Source: Streptomyces sp. DI166
GTDB lineage: Bacteria > Actinomycetota > Actinomycetes > Streptomycetales > Streptomycetaceae
DNA length: 64,000 nucleotides
Direction: 5' to 3'
NCBI RefSeq assembly: GCF_900091315.1
Contig: NZ_FLSP01000002.1
Location: 62,001 to 126,000, forward strand
The notes beneath the pieces are model-generated. The model was not told where the DNA came from. It worked only from the letters and a program-made list of their open reading frames with translations, and made no database searches. Numbering within the stretch: position 1 is the stretch's first letter; each line of letters begins with the position of its first letter. Positions 35,975 through 44,103 of the stretch are shown here, piece after piece. The position numbers were made by a program, and so were the translations under genes.

Positions 35975-36481
35975 TCAGCGGCTGCACCCCGTGGAGACGC
36001 GGGCCTTGCTCGACCAGGTGTTCGTGGTGACGTCCAGGGCCATCAGCGTGGAGTCCACGCCGTAGCCGTACGCCGTGCAGTCCAGCAGCCCGGTCGTGAC
36101 GTCGAAGGCGCCGCCGTGCCGGTTCGGCTTCGAGCGGGCGGTCGTGGTCCGGTACCAGGAGGGCACGCCGGGCACTCCACCGTCCCGGAACAGCACCAGC
36201 TTGACCTGGCCGCCGATGGTGAAACTCCGGCCGTGCAGGCTGATGCCGTAGACGCCGATGCTGCTGTCCCGGCGGGTGGCCCAGATGGACGGGTTGTAGC
36301 CGTACGCCTTGTTCTCCAGGGCCTGTCCGGAGCCGCCGGAGGTCCGGGCGGCCTTCGGCGAGCGGCTCTTCGTGGAGCCGTCCCCCGAGGAGCCGCAGGC
36401 CGTGGTCGTGGCCAGTACGGCCGCGCAGAGAGCGGCGAGGCCGAGCGCGGTGGCCCGGCGGTGTGTGCGTGCGATGCGCAT
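35975..36481 (-). CDS. Putative lipoprotein of unknown function
   Basis: 168 residues from ATG 36481, preceded by GGGGG at about six bases; an ATG six bases earlier is also possible. The signal peptide (RIARTHRRATALGLAALCAAVLATTTAC) ends in the lipobox TTAC, so the mature protein would be lipidated on Cys. After a Ser/Gly/Lys-rich spacer, a beta-rich domain follows (SSIGVYGISLHGRSFTIGGQ, then VKLVLFRDGG) and later LDCTAYGYGVDS and a final Cys near the C-terminus, which could form a disulfide. No family recognised. The 264 bp upstream (36482-36745) contain no gene. Confidence 0.7.
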   Translation of the reverse strand: MRIARTHRRATALGLAALCAAVLATTTACGSSGDGSTKSRSPKAARTSGGSGQALENKAYGYNPSIWATRRDSSIGVYGISLHGRSFTIGGQVKLVLFRDGGVPGVPSWYRTTTARSKPNRHGGAFDVTTGLLDCTAYGYGVDSTLMALDVTTNTWSSKARVSTGCSR

Positions 36482-36745
36482 GGTCATCCCCCGATGTCCG
36501 GACGGCCGCGACCCAGGTGGGCGGCCGGCAGTCCCAGGGACAGCGGGCCGTCGGCGCCGGGTTGCGGTAGCGCGGGGGCGACAAGGCGCGCGAGGTGGTG
36601 CGGCATCGTCGGTGGGAAGGGCCGAGCCGCAGGCCGGGGCCGGTGGTGCGGGGCGCCGCGCGCGCCGTGGCGTAGCCGGGACCGTGACGTCGGCGGGCAT
36701 GCCGAGGGCCCGGCCGAACGAGGTCGGCCGGGCCCGGTGCCGTAC

Positions 36746-37099
36746 TCAGGCCGCGCGCACGGTGTACGCCCGCACCCGTACCGTTTCGTCGTCCAGGCAC
36801 TGTCCCGTGGCGAGGTCGAACCGCTGCTTCAGCAGCGGCGAGGCCACGAACGGGCGGCCCTGGAGGCTGCCGGTCAGGCCGCGGGAGAGCACCCCGGCCC
36901 CGGTGAACGGGTCCCGGTTGTCGATGGCGTACAGCTCTCCGGCGCGGTCCCGGAACAGCGCCACCTGGCGGCCGTCGGGCAGCAGGGCCGCCACGCCGCG
37001 CCCGGGGAGCAGCCGGCTCAGGTCGCACACGGTGAACCACTCGTCGTCGCCGACTTGGAGTTGGACCTTGAGGTCGGTTGTCTCGGGGGCCAGGGTCAT
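36746..37099 (-). CDS. nirD: Nitrite reductase small subunit NirD
   Basis: 117 residues with the NirD Rieske-like fold (VGDDEWFTVCDLSRLLPGRG ... VALFRDRAGELYAIDNRDPFTGAGVLSRG ... PFVASPLLKQRFDLATGQCLDDE). As in other NirD proteins the Cys/His cluster ligands of true Rieske proteins are not all present. Together with NirB it forms the cytoplasmic NADH-dependent nitrite reductase that makes ammonium. Its ATG overlaps the nirB stop (ATGA), so synthesis is coupled. Confidence 0.93.
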   Translation of the reverse strand: MTLAPETTDLKVQLQVGDDEWFTVCDLSRLLPGRGVAALLPDGRQVALFRDRAGELYAIDNRDPFTGAGVLSRGLTGSLQGRPFVASPLLKQRFDLATGQCLDDETVRVRAYTVRAA

Positions 37100-39690
37100 C
37101 GCTGGTTGCTCCCTTCCAGGGGACGGACGCCGATGGACAGCAGCGGCAGGTCGGGCTTGATCTGGTCGCGCTCGGGGACGAAGCCGACGACCGGGTCGGG
37201 GGTGTCGGGCGCGTTGACGAAGGACACGAACCGGGCCAGCTTCTCGGGGTCGTTGATGGTCTCGGCCCACTCGTCGCGGTAGTGGGCGACATGCGCCGCC
37301 ATCAGGCTCTCCAACTCCTCGCAGATGCCGAGGGAGTCCTCCACCACCACGTCGCGGACGTGGTCGAGGCCGCCGGGGATCCGCTCCAGCCAGGTCGAGG
37401 TGCGCTCCAGGCGGTCGGCGGTGCGGATGTAGAACATCAGGAACCGGTCGATCAGCCGGATCAGTTCGGCGTCGGAGAGGTCCTGCGCGAGCAGGTCCGC
37501 GTGGCGCGGGGTGGCGCCGCCGTTGCCGCCGACGTAGAGGTTCCAGCCGTTGGCGGTGGCGATCACGCCGAAGTCCTTGGACTGGGCCTCCGCGCACTCG
37601 CGCTGGCAGCCGGAGACCGCCGACTTCAGCTTGTGCGGGGAGCGCAGGCCCCGGTAGCGCAGCTCCAGGTCGATCGCCATGCGGACGGAGTCCTGCACGC
37701 CGTAGCGGCACCAGGTCTGGCCGACGCAGGACTTCACCGTGCGCAGCGACTTGCCGTAGGCGTGGCCGGACTCGAAGCCCGCGTCCACCAACCGGGTCCA
37801 GATCAGCGGCAGTTGCTCGACCCGCGCGCCGAACATGTCGATCCGCTGACCACCGGTGATCTTGGTGTAGAGGCCGAAGTCGCGGGCGATCTCACCGATC
37901 ACGATCAGCTTCTCCGGGGTGATCTCACCACCGGGGATGCGCGGCACGACCGAGTACGAGCCGTTCTTCTGCAGGTTCGCCAGGAAGTGGTCGTTGGTGT
38001 CCTGCAAGGGTGCCTGGATGTCGTCCAGGACATACGGCTCGGCGCCGATGGCCGGGGCGAGCGAGGCGATGATGGAGGCCACCGCGGGCTTGCAGATCTC
38101 GCAGCCGTCGCCGCCCTTGGCGCCGTCGCGGCCGTAACGGTCCAGCAGGTCCTGGTAGGTGTTGATGCGCAGGGCGAGGACGATCTCGTACAGCTCCTCG
38201 CGGGTCTGCGAGAAGCAGCCGCACAGGCCCTTGTCGACCTCGACGCCGGACGCCTCCAGCTCGGCGTTGACGAGCTGGCCGAGCACCTTGACGCAACTGC
38301 CGCAGCCGGTACCGGCCTTGGTGCACTTCTTCACCTCGGGCACGGTGGTGCACTTGTGCTCGGTGACCGCGCCGCGGATCGTGCCCTTGGTGACGTTGTG
38401 GCAGGAGCAGATCACCGCGTCGTCCGGCAGCGCCGACGGGCCGAGCTGCGCCGGGGCGCCCGCGCCGGCGGGTAGCACCAGGGACTCCGGGGAGACCGGC
38501 GGGACCGAGCCGGTGAAGGCGCGCAGGGTGCCGTAGGCCTCCGCGTCGCCGACCAGGATGCCGCCGAGCAGCGTGCCGTCGCGGCCGATGACCAGCTTCT
38601 TGTACAGGCCCGCGCGGGAGTCGGAGTAGACGACGTCCAGGCAGTCCTCGGTGGTGCCGTGCGCGTCGCCGAAGGAGGCCACGTCCACGCCGAGCAGCTT
38701 CAGCTTGGTGGACATGTCGGCGCCGGTGAAGGCGGCCTCGTCGGCGGCGATGGTCGCGGCGGCCGTCTCGGCCTGCTCGTAACCCGGCGCCACCAGGCCG
38801 TACACCCGGCCGTCGGCGGCCAGGGCGCACTCGCCGATCGCGAACACGCTCGGGTCGGAGACCGTACGGCACTGCTCGTCCACGGCGATGCCGCCGCGCT
38901 CGCCGACCGTCAGACCGCAGTCGCGGGCGATCTGGTCGCGGGGGCGGACACCGGCGCTGAAGACGACCAGGTCGGTGGCGAGTTCGGAGCCGTCGGACAG
39001 CTTCATGCCGGTGACGTGGCCCGAGGCGTCGACGACGATCTCCTGCGTGCCCACACCGGTGTGCACGCTCAGGCCCATGTCCTCGATGGTGCGCAGCAGC
39101 GCCGCGCCGCCGCCCTCGTCGACCTGCACCGGCATCAGCCGGGGCGCGAACTCCACGATGTGGGAGGTCAGTCCGAGGCCCTTGAGCGCGCCGGCCGCCT
39201 CCAGGCCGAGCAGCCCGCCGCCGACCACGGCGCCGGTCGTGGAGTTCTTCGCGTACTCCTCGATCGCGAGCAGGTCCTCGATCGTGCGGTAGACGAAGCA
39301 GCCGGTGGCGTCCTTGTTCGGCACGGGCGGCACGAACGGGAAGGAGCCGGTGGCCAGGACGAGGATGTCGTAGTCGAAGACCTGGCCGGACTGCGCGGTG
39401 ACCTTCTTCGCCTCGCGGTCCACGCTCAGCGCCGGGTCGCCGACGAACAGCTCGATGCCGTGCTTCTCGATGAACTCCATGTCGGTCATCGACAGGTCCT
39501 CGGGGGACTTGCCCGAGAAGTAGGAGGTGAGCGCGACGCGGTCGTAGGCGGGGCGCGGCTCCTCGCAGAGCACGACCACGCGGTGCGTGGCGGTCAGGCC
39601 GCGCTCGGCGAGTGCCTCCAGGAAGCGCTGGCCGACCATGCCGTGGCCGACGAGCACGATCGTGGGGGTGGCCCCAGGGGTGGCGGTCAT
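37096..39690 (-). CDS. nirB: Nitrite reductase [NAD(P)H] large subunit NirB
   Basis: 864 residues, full length. From the N-terminus: FAD domain (VLVGHGMVGQRFLEAL; RPAYDRVALTSYFSG), NAD domain (AVVGGGLLGLEAAGALKGLG), the BFD-like [2Fe-2S] domain (CSCHNVTKGTIRGAV ... CTKAGTGCGSC) and a sulfite/nitrite reductase C-terminal half with siroheme-[4Fe-4S] ligands CVGQTWC and CQREC. It reduces nitrite to ammonium with electrons from NADH, using siroheme. The longer frame to 40296 is a shadow; ATG 39690 has GGAGG upstream and overlaps the preceding gene by one base. A GlnR-like box precedes the operon. Confidence 0.95.
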   Translation of the reverse strand: MTATPGATPTIVLVGHGMVGQRFLEALAERGLTATHRVVVLCEEPRPAYDRVALTSYFSGKSPEDLSMTDMEFIEKHGIELFVGDPALSVDREAKKVTAQSGQVFDYDILVLATGSFPFVPPVPNKDATGCFVYRTIEDLLAIEEYAKNSTTGAVVGGGLLGLEAAGALKGLGLTSHIVEFAPRLMPVQVDEGGGAALLRTIEDMGLSVHTGVGTQEIVVDASGHVTGMKLSDGSELATDLVVFSAGVRPRDQIARDCGLTVGERGGIAVDEQCRTVSDPSVFAIGECALAADGRVYGLVAPGYEQAETAAATIAADEAAFTGADMSTKLKLLGVDVASFGDAHGTTEDCLDVVYSDSRAGLYKKLVIGRDGTLLGGILVGDAEAYGTLRAFTGSVPPVSPESLVLPAGAGAPAQLGPSALPDDAVICSCHNVTKGTIRGAVTEHKCTTVPEVKKCTKAGTGCGSCVKVLGQLVNAELEASGVEVDKGLCGCFSQTREELYEIVLALRINTYQDLLDRYGRDGAKGGDGCEICKPAVASIIASLAPAIGAEPYVLDDIQAPLQDTNDHFLANLQKNGSYSVVPRIPGGEITPEKLIVIGEIARDFGLYTKITGGQRIDMFGARVEQLPLIWTRLVDAGFESGHAYGKSLRTVKSCVGQTWCRYGVQDSVRMAIDLELRYRGLRSPHKLKSAVSGCQRECAEAQSKDFGVIATANGWNLYVGGNGGATPRHADLLAQDLSDAELIRLIDRFLMFYIRTADRLERTSTWLERIPGGLDHVRDVVVEDSLGICEELESLMAAHVAHYRDEWAETINDPEKLARFVSFVNAPDTPDPVVGFVPERDQIKPDLPLLSIGVRPLEGSNQR

Positions 39691-40994
39691 CAGGAGCCTC
39701 CATCGTTGGTGAGCAGGTGGAGCAGGGGGGTGCCGTCCGCCGGGAGCGGCTCTGCTCCCTCCCAGGCGCGGGCGAGCGCGCCGACGGTGCCGAGTTCGCC
39801 CACGAGCACCCCGCCGATCACGCGGTCGTCGCGGACGACGACCTTGCGGTAGGTGCCGCGGGTGGCGTCGGTGAGCTGGACGACGTCGTCGCCCGGGAGC
39901 GCCTCCGTCTCGCCGAAGGCGGCGAGGTCGAAGACGGAGTTGCCGTTCAGGGTGAGCCGGGTCAGCGCCCGGGTGCCGGTGTAGCGGGCGGTGCCGTCCC
40001 CGGCGAGGAGTTCGGCGAGCGCGTCGGCCTGTTCCAGGGCCGGCGTCGCGAGGCCGTAGAGGGTGCCGTCGTGCTGGGCGCAGTCGCCGACGGCCCGGAT
40101 GTGCGGGTCGGAGGTGCGCAGCTCGTCGTCGACGAGGACGCCCTTGTGCACGGCGAGCCCGGCGTTCTTGGCGAGACCGACCCTCGGGTGCACCCCGCAG
40201 GCCAGCACCACCAGGTCGGCGTCGAGGGCGTAGCCGTCGGCCATCTCCACCGAGCGGACCGCGCCGCCGACGCAGCGCACGTCGCGCACCCGGCACTCGG
40301 TGTGCACCTCGACGCCGAGGTCCTTCAGGTGCCGCAGCACCAGCTTGGAGGCGCCCGGGTCGAGCTGGCGCTCCATGAGCCGCTCGGACTGCTGGGCGAG
40401 CACCACCTGGGCGCCGCGTACGGCGAGGGCGCGGGCGGCGGAGACCCCGAGCAGCCCGCCGCCGATGACGACCGCGCGCACTCCGGGCCGTACCGCCTTG
40501 GACAGGCCCAGGCAGTCGTCCATGGTGCGGAAGGCGTGCACGCCCTCGGGCAGCTCGTGGTCCGGGGTGCTGTGCCCGCCCGGGGGACGACCCCCGGACC
40601 CCCGGCCGGAGCGGGCCGGACCGGTGGCGCCTGGCTGCGCAGCACGGTACGTCTCCATGAACAGCCCGCGCAGCGGCGGCAGCACCGGGTTGGAGCCGGT
40701 GGCCAGGACCAGCGTGTCGTATGCGATCTCCGAGCCGTCGGCGCAGGCCACGGTGCGCGCCTCGCGGTCGATGCCGGTGACCTGGGTGCGCAGCAGCCCG
40801 TCGGGGGTCGGCAGCGCGATCACCTCGGGGGCGTACCGCCCGGCCAGCACTTCGGCGAGCAGCACCCGGTTGTAGGGCCGGTGCTCCTCCTCGCCGATCA
40901 GCAGCGCGGGCGTGCCGAGCTCGCCGAGCCGCCGGGCGAGCCGTACGCCCGCGAGGCCGGCGCCGATCACCACCACACGCGTATTCGAGGTCAT
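39690..40994 (-). CDS. NirB-associated FAD-dependent oxidoreductase
   Basis: 434 residues resembling the N-terminal FAD/NAD part of NirB: VVVIGAGLAGVRLARRL, HRPYNRVLLAEVLAGR, LVLATGSNPVLPP, VVIGGGLLGVSAARALAVRG, DLVVLACGVHPRVGLA and IRAVGDCAQHDG. In Streptomyces such a gene precedes nirB and is thought to feed electrons into nitrite reduction. Residues about 113-142 (AAQPGATGPARSGRG and following, to GGHSTP) do not fit the fold and coincide with a G5/C5-rich intergenic-type repeat that keeps the frame, so an insertion of about 30 residues is likely. It ends one base into nirB. First gene of the nir operon. Confidence 0.88.
   Translation of the reverse strand: MTSNTRVVVIGAGLAGVRLARRLGELGTPALLIGEEEHRPYNRVLLAEVLAGRYAPEVIALPTPDGLLRTQVTGIDREARTVACADGSEIAYDTLVLATGSNPVLPPLRGLFMETYRAAQPGATGPARSGRGSGGRPPGGHSTPDHELPEGVHAFRTMDDCLGLSKAVRPGVRAVVIGGGLLGVSAARALAVRGAQVVLAQQSERLMERQLDPGASKLVLRHLKDLGVEVHTECRVRDVRCVGGAVRSVEMADGYALDADLVVLACGVHPRVGLAKNAGLAVHKGVLVDDELRTSDPHIRAVGDCAQHDGTLYGLATPALEQADALAELLAGDGTARYTGTRALTRLTLNGNSVFDLAAFGETEALPGDDVVQLTDATRGTYRKVVVRDDRVIGGVLVGELGTVGALARAWEGAEPLPADGTPLLHLLTNDGGS
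40569..40658. repeat. In-frame G/C-cluster insertion within the nir FAD gene
   Basis: On the plus strand the stretch contains CCCGGGGGACGACCCCCGG followed by ACCCCCGG, the same G5-N-C5-GGACCCCC design as the arms flanking the uppS/zur palindrome at 4.2 kb. It encodes low-complexity Gly/Arg/Pro/Ser/Ala residues between the strands LRGLF and PDHELPEGVHAF, which are normally adjacent in this family (recalled). Confidence 0.65.
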
Positions 40995-41017
40995 GCCATT
41001 GAGCGTGCGGTGCGGGT

Positions 41018-41055
41018 GTTACCCGGCAGCATCACGTCTGTTTCACGCGGGGAAC
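41018..41055. promoter_or_regulatory. GlnR-like box upstream of the nir operon
   Basis: Read on the plus strand: GTTAC-n6-GCATC-n6-GTTTC-n6-GGAAC, with exactly the gTnAC-n6-GaAAC double-repeat spacing of the Streptomyces GlnR box. GTTAC is a perfect half-site; the GTTTC and GGAAC half-sites each have one mismatch and GCATC has two. It lies 24-61 bases before the start of the first nir gene (40994), matching the known control of nir genes by GlnR. Confidence 0.75.
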
Positions 41056-41205
41056 TCTGCCCTCAGCGGTGCCGGGGGCCGGGTGTGAGGGTTCCGGGCA
41101 GCCGCCCGGGGTGGGCTGTGAGGACTGCGCGCGGCCCGCCCGGAACCTCAGAAAGCCCTCAGGTAGATGGACAGAGCATGTATCCCGTCCCGTAGGGTCG
41201 CGATC

Positions 41206-41988
41206 ATGCCCGACATATCCCTGGCCATGATCGTCGTCCTCTGCGTCGCCGCCCTCGCGGCGGGCTGGATCGACGCCGTGGTCGGCGGCGGCGGGCTGCT
41301 GCTCCTCCCGGCCCTGCTGCTGGGCCTGCCCGCGAACACCCCGGCCGCCTACGCGCTGGGCACCAACAAGGCGGTGGCGATCGTGGGCACCACGGGCGCG
41401 GCGGTGACGTACGCCCGCAAGACCCCGGTCGACGTCCGCCTCGCCGTCCGCATCGGCGTGGCCGCGCTGGCGGGCTCCTCGGGCGGCGCGTTCCTCGCGG
41501 CCGGGATGAGCACCGAGGTCCTCAAGCCGGTGATCATGGTGGTGCTGCTGGCGGTCGCGGCCTTCGTCATCCTCCGCCCCGCCTTCGGCACGGCCCCCGC
41601 GACCGGCCCGGCCGGTCCCCGGCGCGTCCTCGCCGCGATCGGCCTGGCCGGCCTCGGTATCGGCTTCTACGACGGACTGATCGGCCCCGGCACCGGCACC
41701 TTCCTCGTCCTCACCCTCACCGCGGTCCTCCACCTCGACCTGGTGACCGCCTCGGCCACCGCCAAGATCGTCAACTGCTGCACCAACGCGGGCGCCCTGG
41801 CCACCTTCGCCTGGCAGGGCACGGTCCTGTGGCAGCTCGCCGCCCTGATGGCCGTCTTCAACCTCGCGGGCGGCACCCTCGGCGCGCACACGGCCCTGAA
41901 GAAGGGCAGCGGCTTCGTCCGCATCGTCCTGCTGACGGTGGTGTTCGCCCTGGTGGCGAACATGGCGTACGAGCAGTGGCTGGCCTAG
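41206..41988 (+). CDS. TSUP-family permease (TauE/SafE type)
   Basis: 260 residues with eight or so hydrophobic segments and the two repeated TSUP motifs: AAGWIDAVVGGGGLLLLPALLLGLP near residue 15 and GIGFYDGLIGPGTGTFLVLTLTAVL near residue 150, both with the conserved Asp-Gly...Gly-Gly/Pro-Gly turn. TSUP permeases carry sulfite, sulfonates, sulfoacetate or related anions across the membrane. The ATG at 41206 gives the conserved N-terminus; an ATG at 41167 would add 13 residues. It is divergent from the nir operon. Its TAG stop falls in CTAGGGCCTGT, identical to the end of the MITE at 45.5 kb. Substrate unknown. Confidence 0.88.
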   Translation: MPDISLAMIVVLCVAALAAGWIDAVVGGGGLLLLPALLLGLPANTPAAYALGTNKAVAIVGTTGAAVTYARKTPVDVRLAVRIGVAALAGSSGGAFLAAGMSTEVLKPVIMVVLLAVAAFVILRPAFGTAPATGPAGPRRVLAAIGLAGLGIGFYDGLIGPGTGTFLVLTLTAVLHLDLVTASATAKIVNCCTNAGALATFAWQGTVLWQLAALMAVFNLAGGTLGAHTALKKGSGFVRIVLLTVVFALVANMAYEQWLA

Positions 41989-42004
41989 GGCCTGTGGCGC
42001 ACCG

Positions 42005-42628
42005 TCAGCGGGCGCCCGTCAGGTGGGCGAAGACGACGACGTTGCCCTGGTACCCGGTGCTCCGTGACCAGCCGCCGCCGCAGGTGATCACCCGCAGTTC
42101 GGGGCGGGGGGCGGCGCCGTAGACCTTCTCGTCGGGGAAGTCGTGGGTGTCGTACACCTCGACGGCGTCGACCGTGAAGACGGCCGTGGAGCCGTCGCGC
42201 CGGTCCACCTCCACCGTGGCGCCCTTCCTCAGCGCGCCGAGGCGGTAGAAGACGGCGGGGCCGTCGGCGTTGTCGACGTGGCCCGCGACGATCGCGGTGC
42301 CCCGCTCGCCGGGCGTGGTGCCGGACTCGTACCAGCCCGCCAGGTCGGCCCGCTCGGCGGGCGGCACGTCCAGGCTGCCGGAGGGGGTCAGGCCGAGGCC
42401 CATCAAGGGGGCGCCGACCCGGATCGAGGGGATGCGGATGCGGTCCGGCGGGGAGGGGGGCAGCGCGGGCGCGGCGGACCTGCGGGCGGCGGGATCGGGG
42501 TGCGCCTGTGCGGCGCCGGGCTGCGGCGGGGGGTGCGGTGCGGTGCCGTTGTGCAGCAGCCAGACGCCGGAGCAGAGGGCGACCGCGGTGACGGCGGCTA
42601 TCGCGGTGTTGCCGCGCTTCGCGAACAC
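42005..42628 (-). CDS. Class F sortase
   Basis: 207 residues from GTG 42628 (GGAGG seven bases upstream). One N-terminal membrane anchor (AIAAVTAVALCSGVWLL), a Pro/Ala-rich extracellular stalk (residues 27-60), then the sortase beta-barrel (DRIRIPSIRVGAPLMGLGL ... TAIVAGHVDN with catalytic His117; LRVITCGGGW with catalytic Cys183). The Arg usually found shortly after the Cys, in a YRDN-like stretch, reads GYQGN here. R189 or R207 could substitute. It would attach proteins to the wall or other acceptors. The gene just upstream encodes a secreted membrane-anchored protein and is the natural partner. It converges with the TSUP gene. Confidence 0.87.
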   Translation of the reverse strand: MFAKRGNTAIAAVTAVALCSGVWLLHNGTAPHPPPQPGAAQAHPDPAARRSAAPALPPSPPDRIRIPSIRVGAPLMGLGLTPSGSLDVPPAERADLAGWYESGTTPGERGTAIVAGHVDNADGPAVFYRLGALRKGATVEVDRRDGSTAVFTVDAVEVYDTHDFPDEKVYGAAPRPELRVITCGGGWSRSTGYQGNVVVFAHLTGAR

Positions 42629-42742
42629 GCTTCGGCCTCCTGGACGGACGGGCCCTGTTCCCCCTCCGGGCCGCGAGGGGCGTCGGACCCGGAGGGGGAG
42701 GGGACATGCGGTACCGGCGGGACGGACAGCGGAGGGTGCCCG

Positions 42743-43258
42743 TCAGATCCCGTCGCCTCTCGCCCGGCGATGCAGGAGCCAGGTACCGCCCGCGGCGGCG
42801 ACGGCGAGAGCCGCCACGCCGGCCGCGGTCTGCACGGGGTCGGGGCCGAGCGCGCCACCGACCCCCGTCTTCACACCGCCCCGCGGATGCGTGGGGTGCG
42901 CGGTGAGCGTCACCACCAGATCACCGGTCACCTTCCGGCCGCCCCCGGCGCAGGCCGCGGTGATCTCGTACGTCCCCGGGTGCGCGCTCGGCGGCACCCG
43001 GAACTGCCCGACGGCGCTCCCGCTGCGGGCGCCCGGAGCCAGCGTGAACGCACCGGCGCCCACCGCGCTGGCATCGCCCGCCGCCGTACCGCCGTCCGCG
43101 CAGGCCGACGTGGTGACGGTGACCGGGTCACCCGGTACGACCGAGGAGGGGGAGACCTCCAGACCGCCCGACCCCGCGCTGTACGCCGGGGCGCAGACCA
43201 GTCCGGCGGCGGAGACGGCGAGCGCGGTCCCGGTCAGCAGACGGGCGGTCAGGCGCAT
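42743..43258 (-). CDS. Secreted, membrane-anchored protein; sortase neighbour
   Basis: 171 residues: a signal peptide (RLTARLLTGTALAVSAAGLVCAPAYSAG), a beta-sandwich-like domain with two Cys (LEVSPSSVVPGDPVTVTTSACADGG ... QFRVPPSAHPGTYEITAACAGGG), a Thr/His/Pro linker, then a hydrophobic segment (TAAGVAALAVAAAGGTWLLHRR) with an Arg-rich tail. It has no clear LPxTG-like signal; the C-terminal end resembles a plain anchor. Gene order (secreted protein, then class F sortase 114 bp downstream on the same strand) is conserved in Streptomyces as far as I recall, so they probably act together at the cell surface. The function is unknown. Confidence 0.75.
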   Translation of the reverse strand: MRLTARLLTGTALAVSAAGLVCAPAYSAGSGGLEVSPSSVVPGDPVTVTTSACADGGTAAGDASAVGAGAFTLAPGARSGSAVGQFRVPPSAHPGTYEITAACAGGGRKVTGDLVVTLTAHPTHPRGGVKTGVGGALGPDPVQTAAGVAALAVAAAGGTWLLHRRARGDGI

Positions 43259-43477
43259 CGTTGCTCCCTGGTGCAGCGGTGGGTCACTGTCCTTTAGAGG
43301 TAGGGGCAGCGGGCCCGCGCCGCTTCCTGAGGGGGCGTCAGAATTGGGGTGAATGGGTGTCAGGCGTACCGGCGCCGCTTGACGTTTCTCCAGGTCACGC
43401 CGGGTTCGTACGGGTGCCGGGCAAGTGCGCGGACGGCGGGTGTGAACGGGTGACCCGGACCCGACCCGGACCGCCGC

Positions 43478-43500
43478 TTGACCTCAACAAAGCTTGAGGT
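43478..43500 (+). promoter_or_regulatory. SoxR box in the promoter of the FMN reductase gene
   Basis: ACCTCAA-N6-TTGAGGT (43481-43500), directly overlapping a TTGACC -35 element at 43478. This is the SoxR operator architecture. The downstream gene is the NADPH-dependent flavin reductase type that I recall as the S. coelicolor SoxR target SCO2478, induced by redox-active antibiotics such as actinorhodin. Confidence 0.9.
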
Positions 43501-43514
43501 ACGAGCCTGACGGC

Positions 43515-44099
43515 ATGACTTCCGCAACGGAACCCCTGACTGTCACCGTCGTCATCGGCAGCAACCGCCACGGCCGGTTCGGCCCGGTCGTCGCCGACTG
43601 GCTGCTGGAGCACGTCGAGCGCCGCGAGGGCCTCACGCCCGAGGTCGTGGACGTCGCCGCGCTCGACCTGCCGACCTCCTTCGCCCGTACGGCGCAGGCG
43701 GCCGCCGCCCTCGCCGACGTCACCCCGAAACTGGCCCGCGCCGACGCCTTCGTCGTGCTGACACCGGAGTACAACCACTCCTACCCGGCCGGGCTGAAGA
43801 ACCTGATCGACTGGCACTACGAGGAGTGGCGGGCCAAGCCCGTCGCCCTGGTCTCCTACGGCGGAATGGCGGGCGGTCTGCGCGCCGCGGAACACCTGCG
43901 GCAGGTCTTCGCCGAACTCCACGCCGTCACCGTCCGCGACACGGTCTCCTTCCACAACGCGGGCGCCGCCTTCGACGACTCCGGCCGCCTGAAGGACCCG
44001 ACGGCGCCGGACGCGGCGGCGAAGACGATGCTGGACCAGCTGGAGTGGTGGGGGAGGGCGCTCCGGGAGGCCAAGGAGCGCAGGCCGTACGCCGCTTGA
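43515..44099 (+). CDS. NAD(P)H-dependent FMN reductase (SoxR regulon)
   Basis: 194 residues of the flavodoxin-like NADPH-dependent FMN reductase family: VTVVIGSNRHGRFGPVVADWL (phosphate-binding loop, residues 10-30), LTPEYNHSYPAGLKNLIDW with the flavin-contact PEYN, and LVSYGGMAGGLRAAEHLRQV. It transfers electrons from NAD(P)H to flavin, quinone or similar acceptors. The ATG at 43515 begins 14 bases after a perfect SoxR box, and a short or absent leader is possible. Induction by endogenous redox-cycling metabolites is expected. It converges on the HxlR gene with four bases between stops. Confidence 0.92.
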   Translation: MTSATEPLTVTVVIGSNRHGRFGPVVADWLLEHVERREGLTPEVVDVAALDLPTSFARTAQAAAALADVTPKLARADAFVVLTPEYNHSYPAGLKNLIDWHYEEWRAKPVALVSYGGMAGGLRAAEHLRQVFAELHAVTVRDTVSFHNAGAAFDDSGRLKDPTAPDAAAKTMLDQLEWWGRALREAKERRPYAA

Positions 44100-44103
44100 G
44101 AGG

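Noticed and set aside
37096..40296. Longer NirB with a 200-residue N-terminal extension
   Set aside because: The extension is an Arg/Gly-rich shadow of the FAD gene; ATG 39690 has a good ribosome-binding site.
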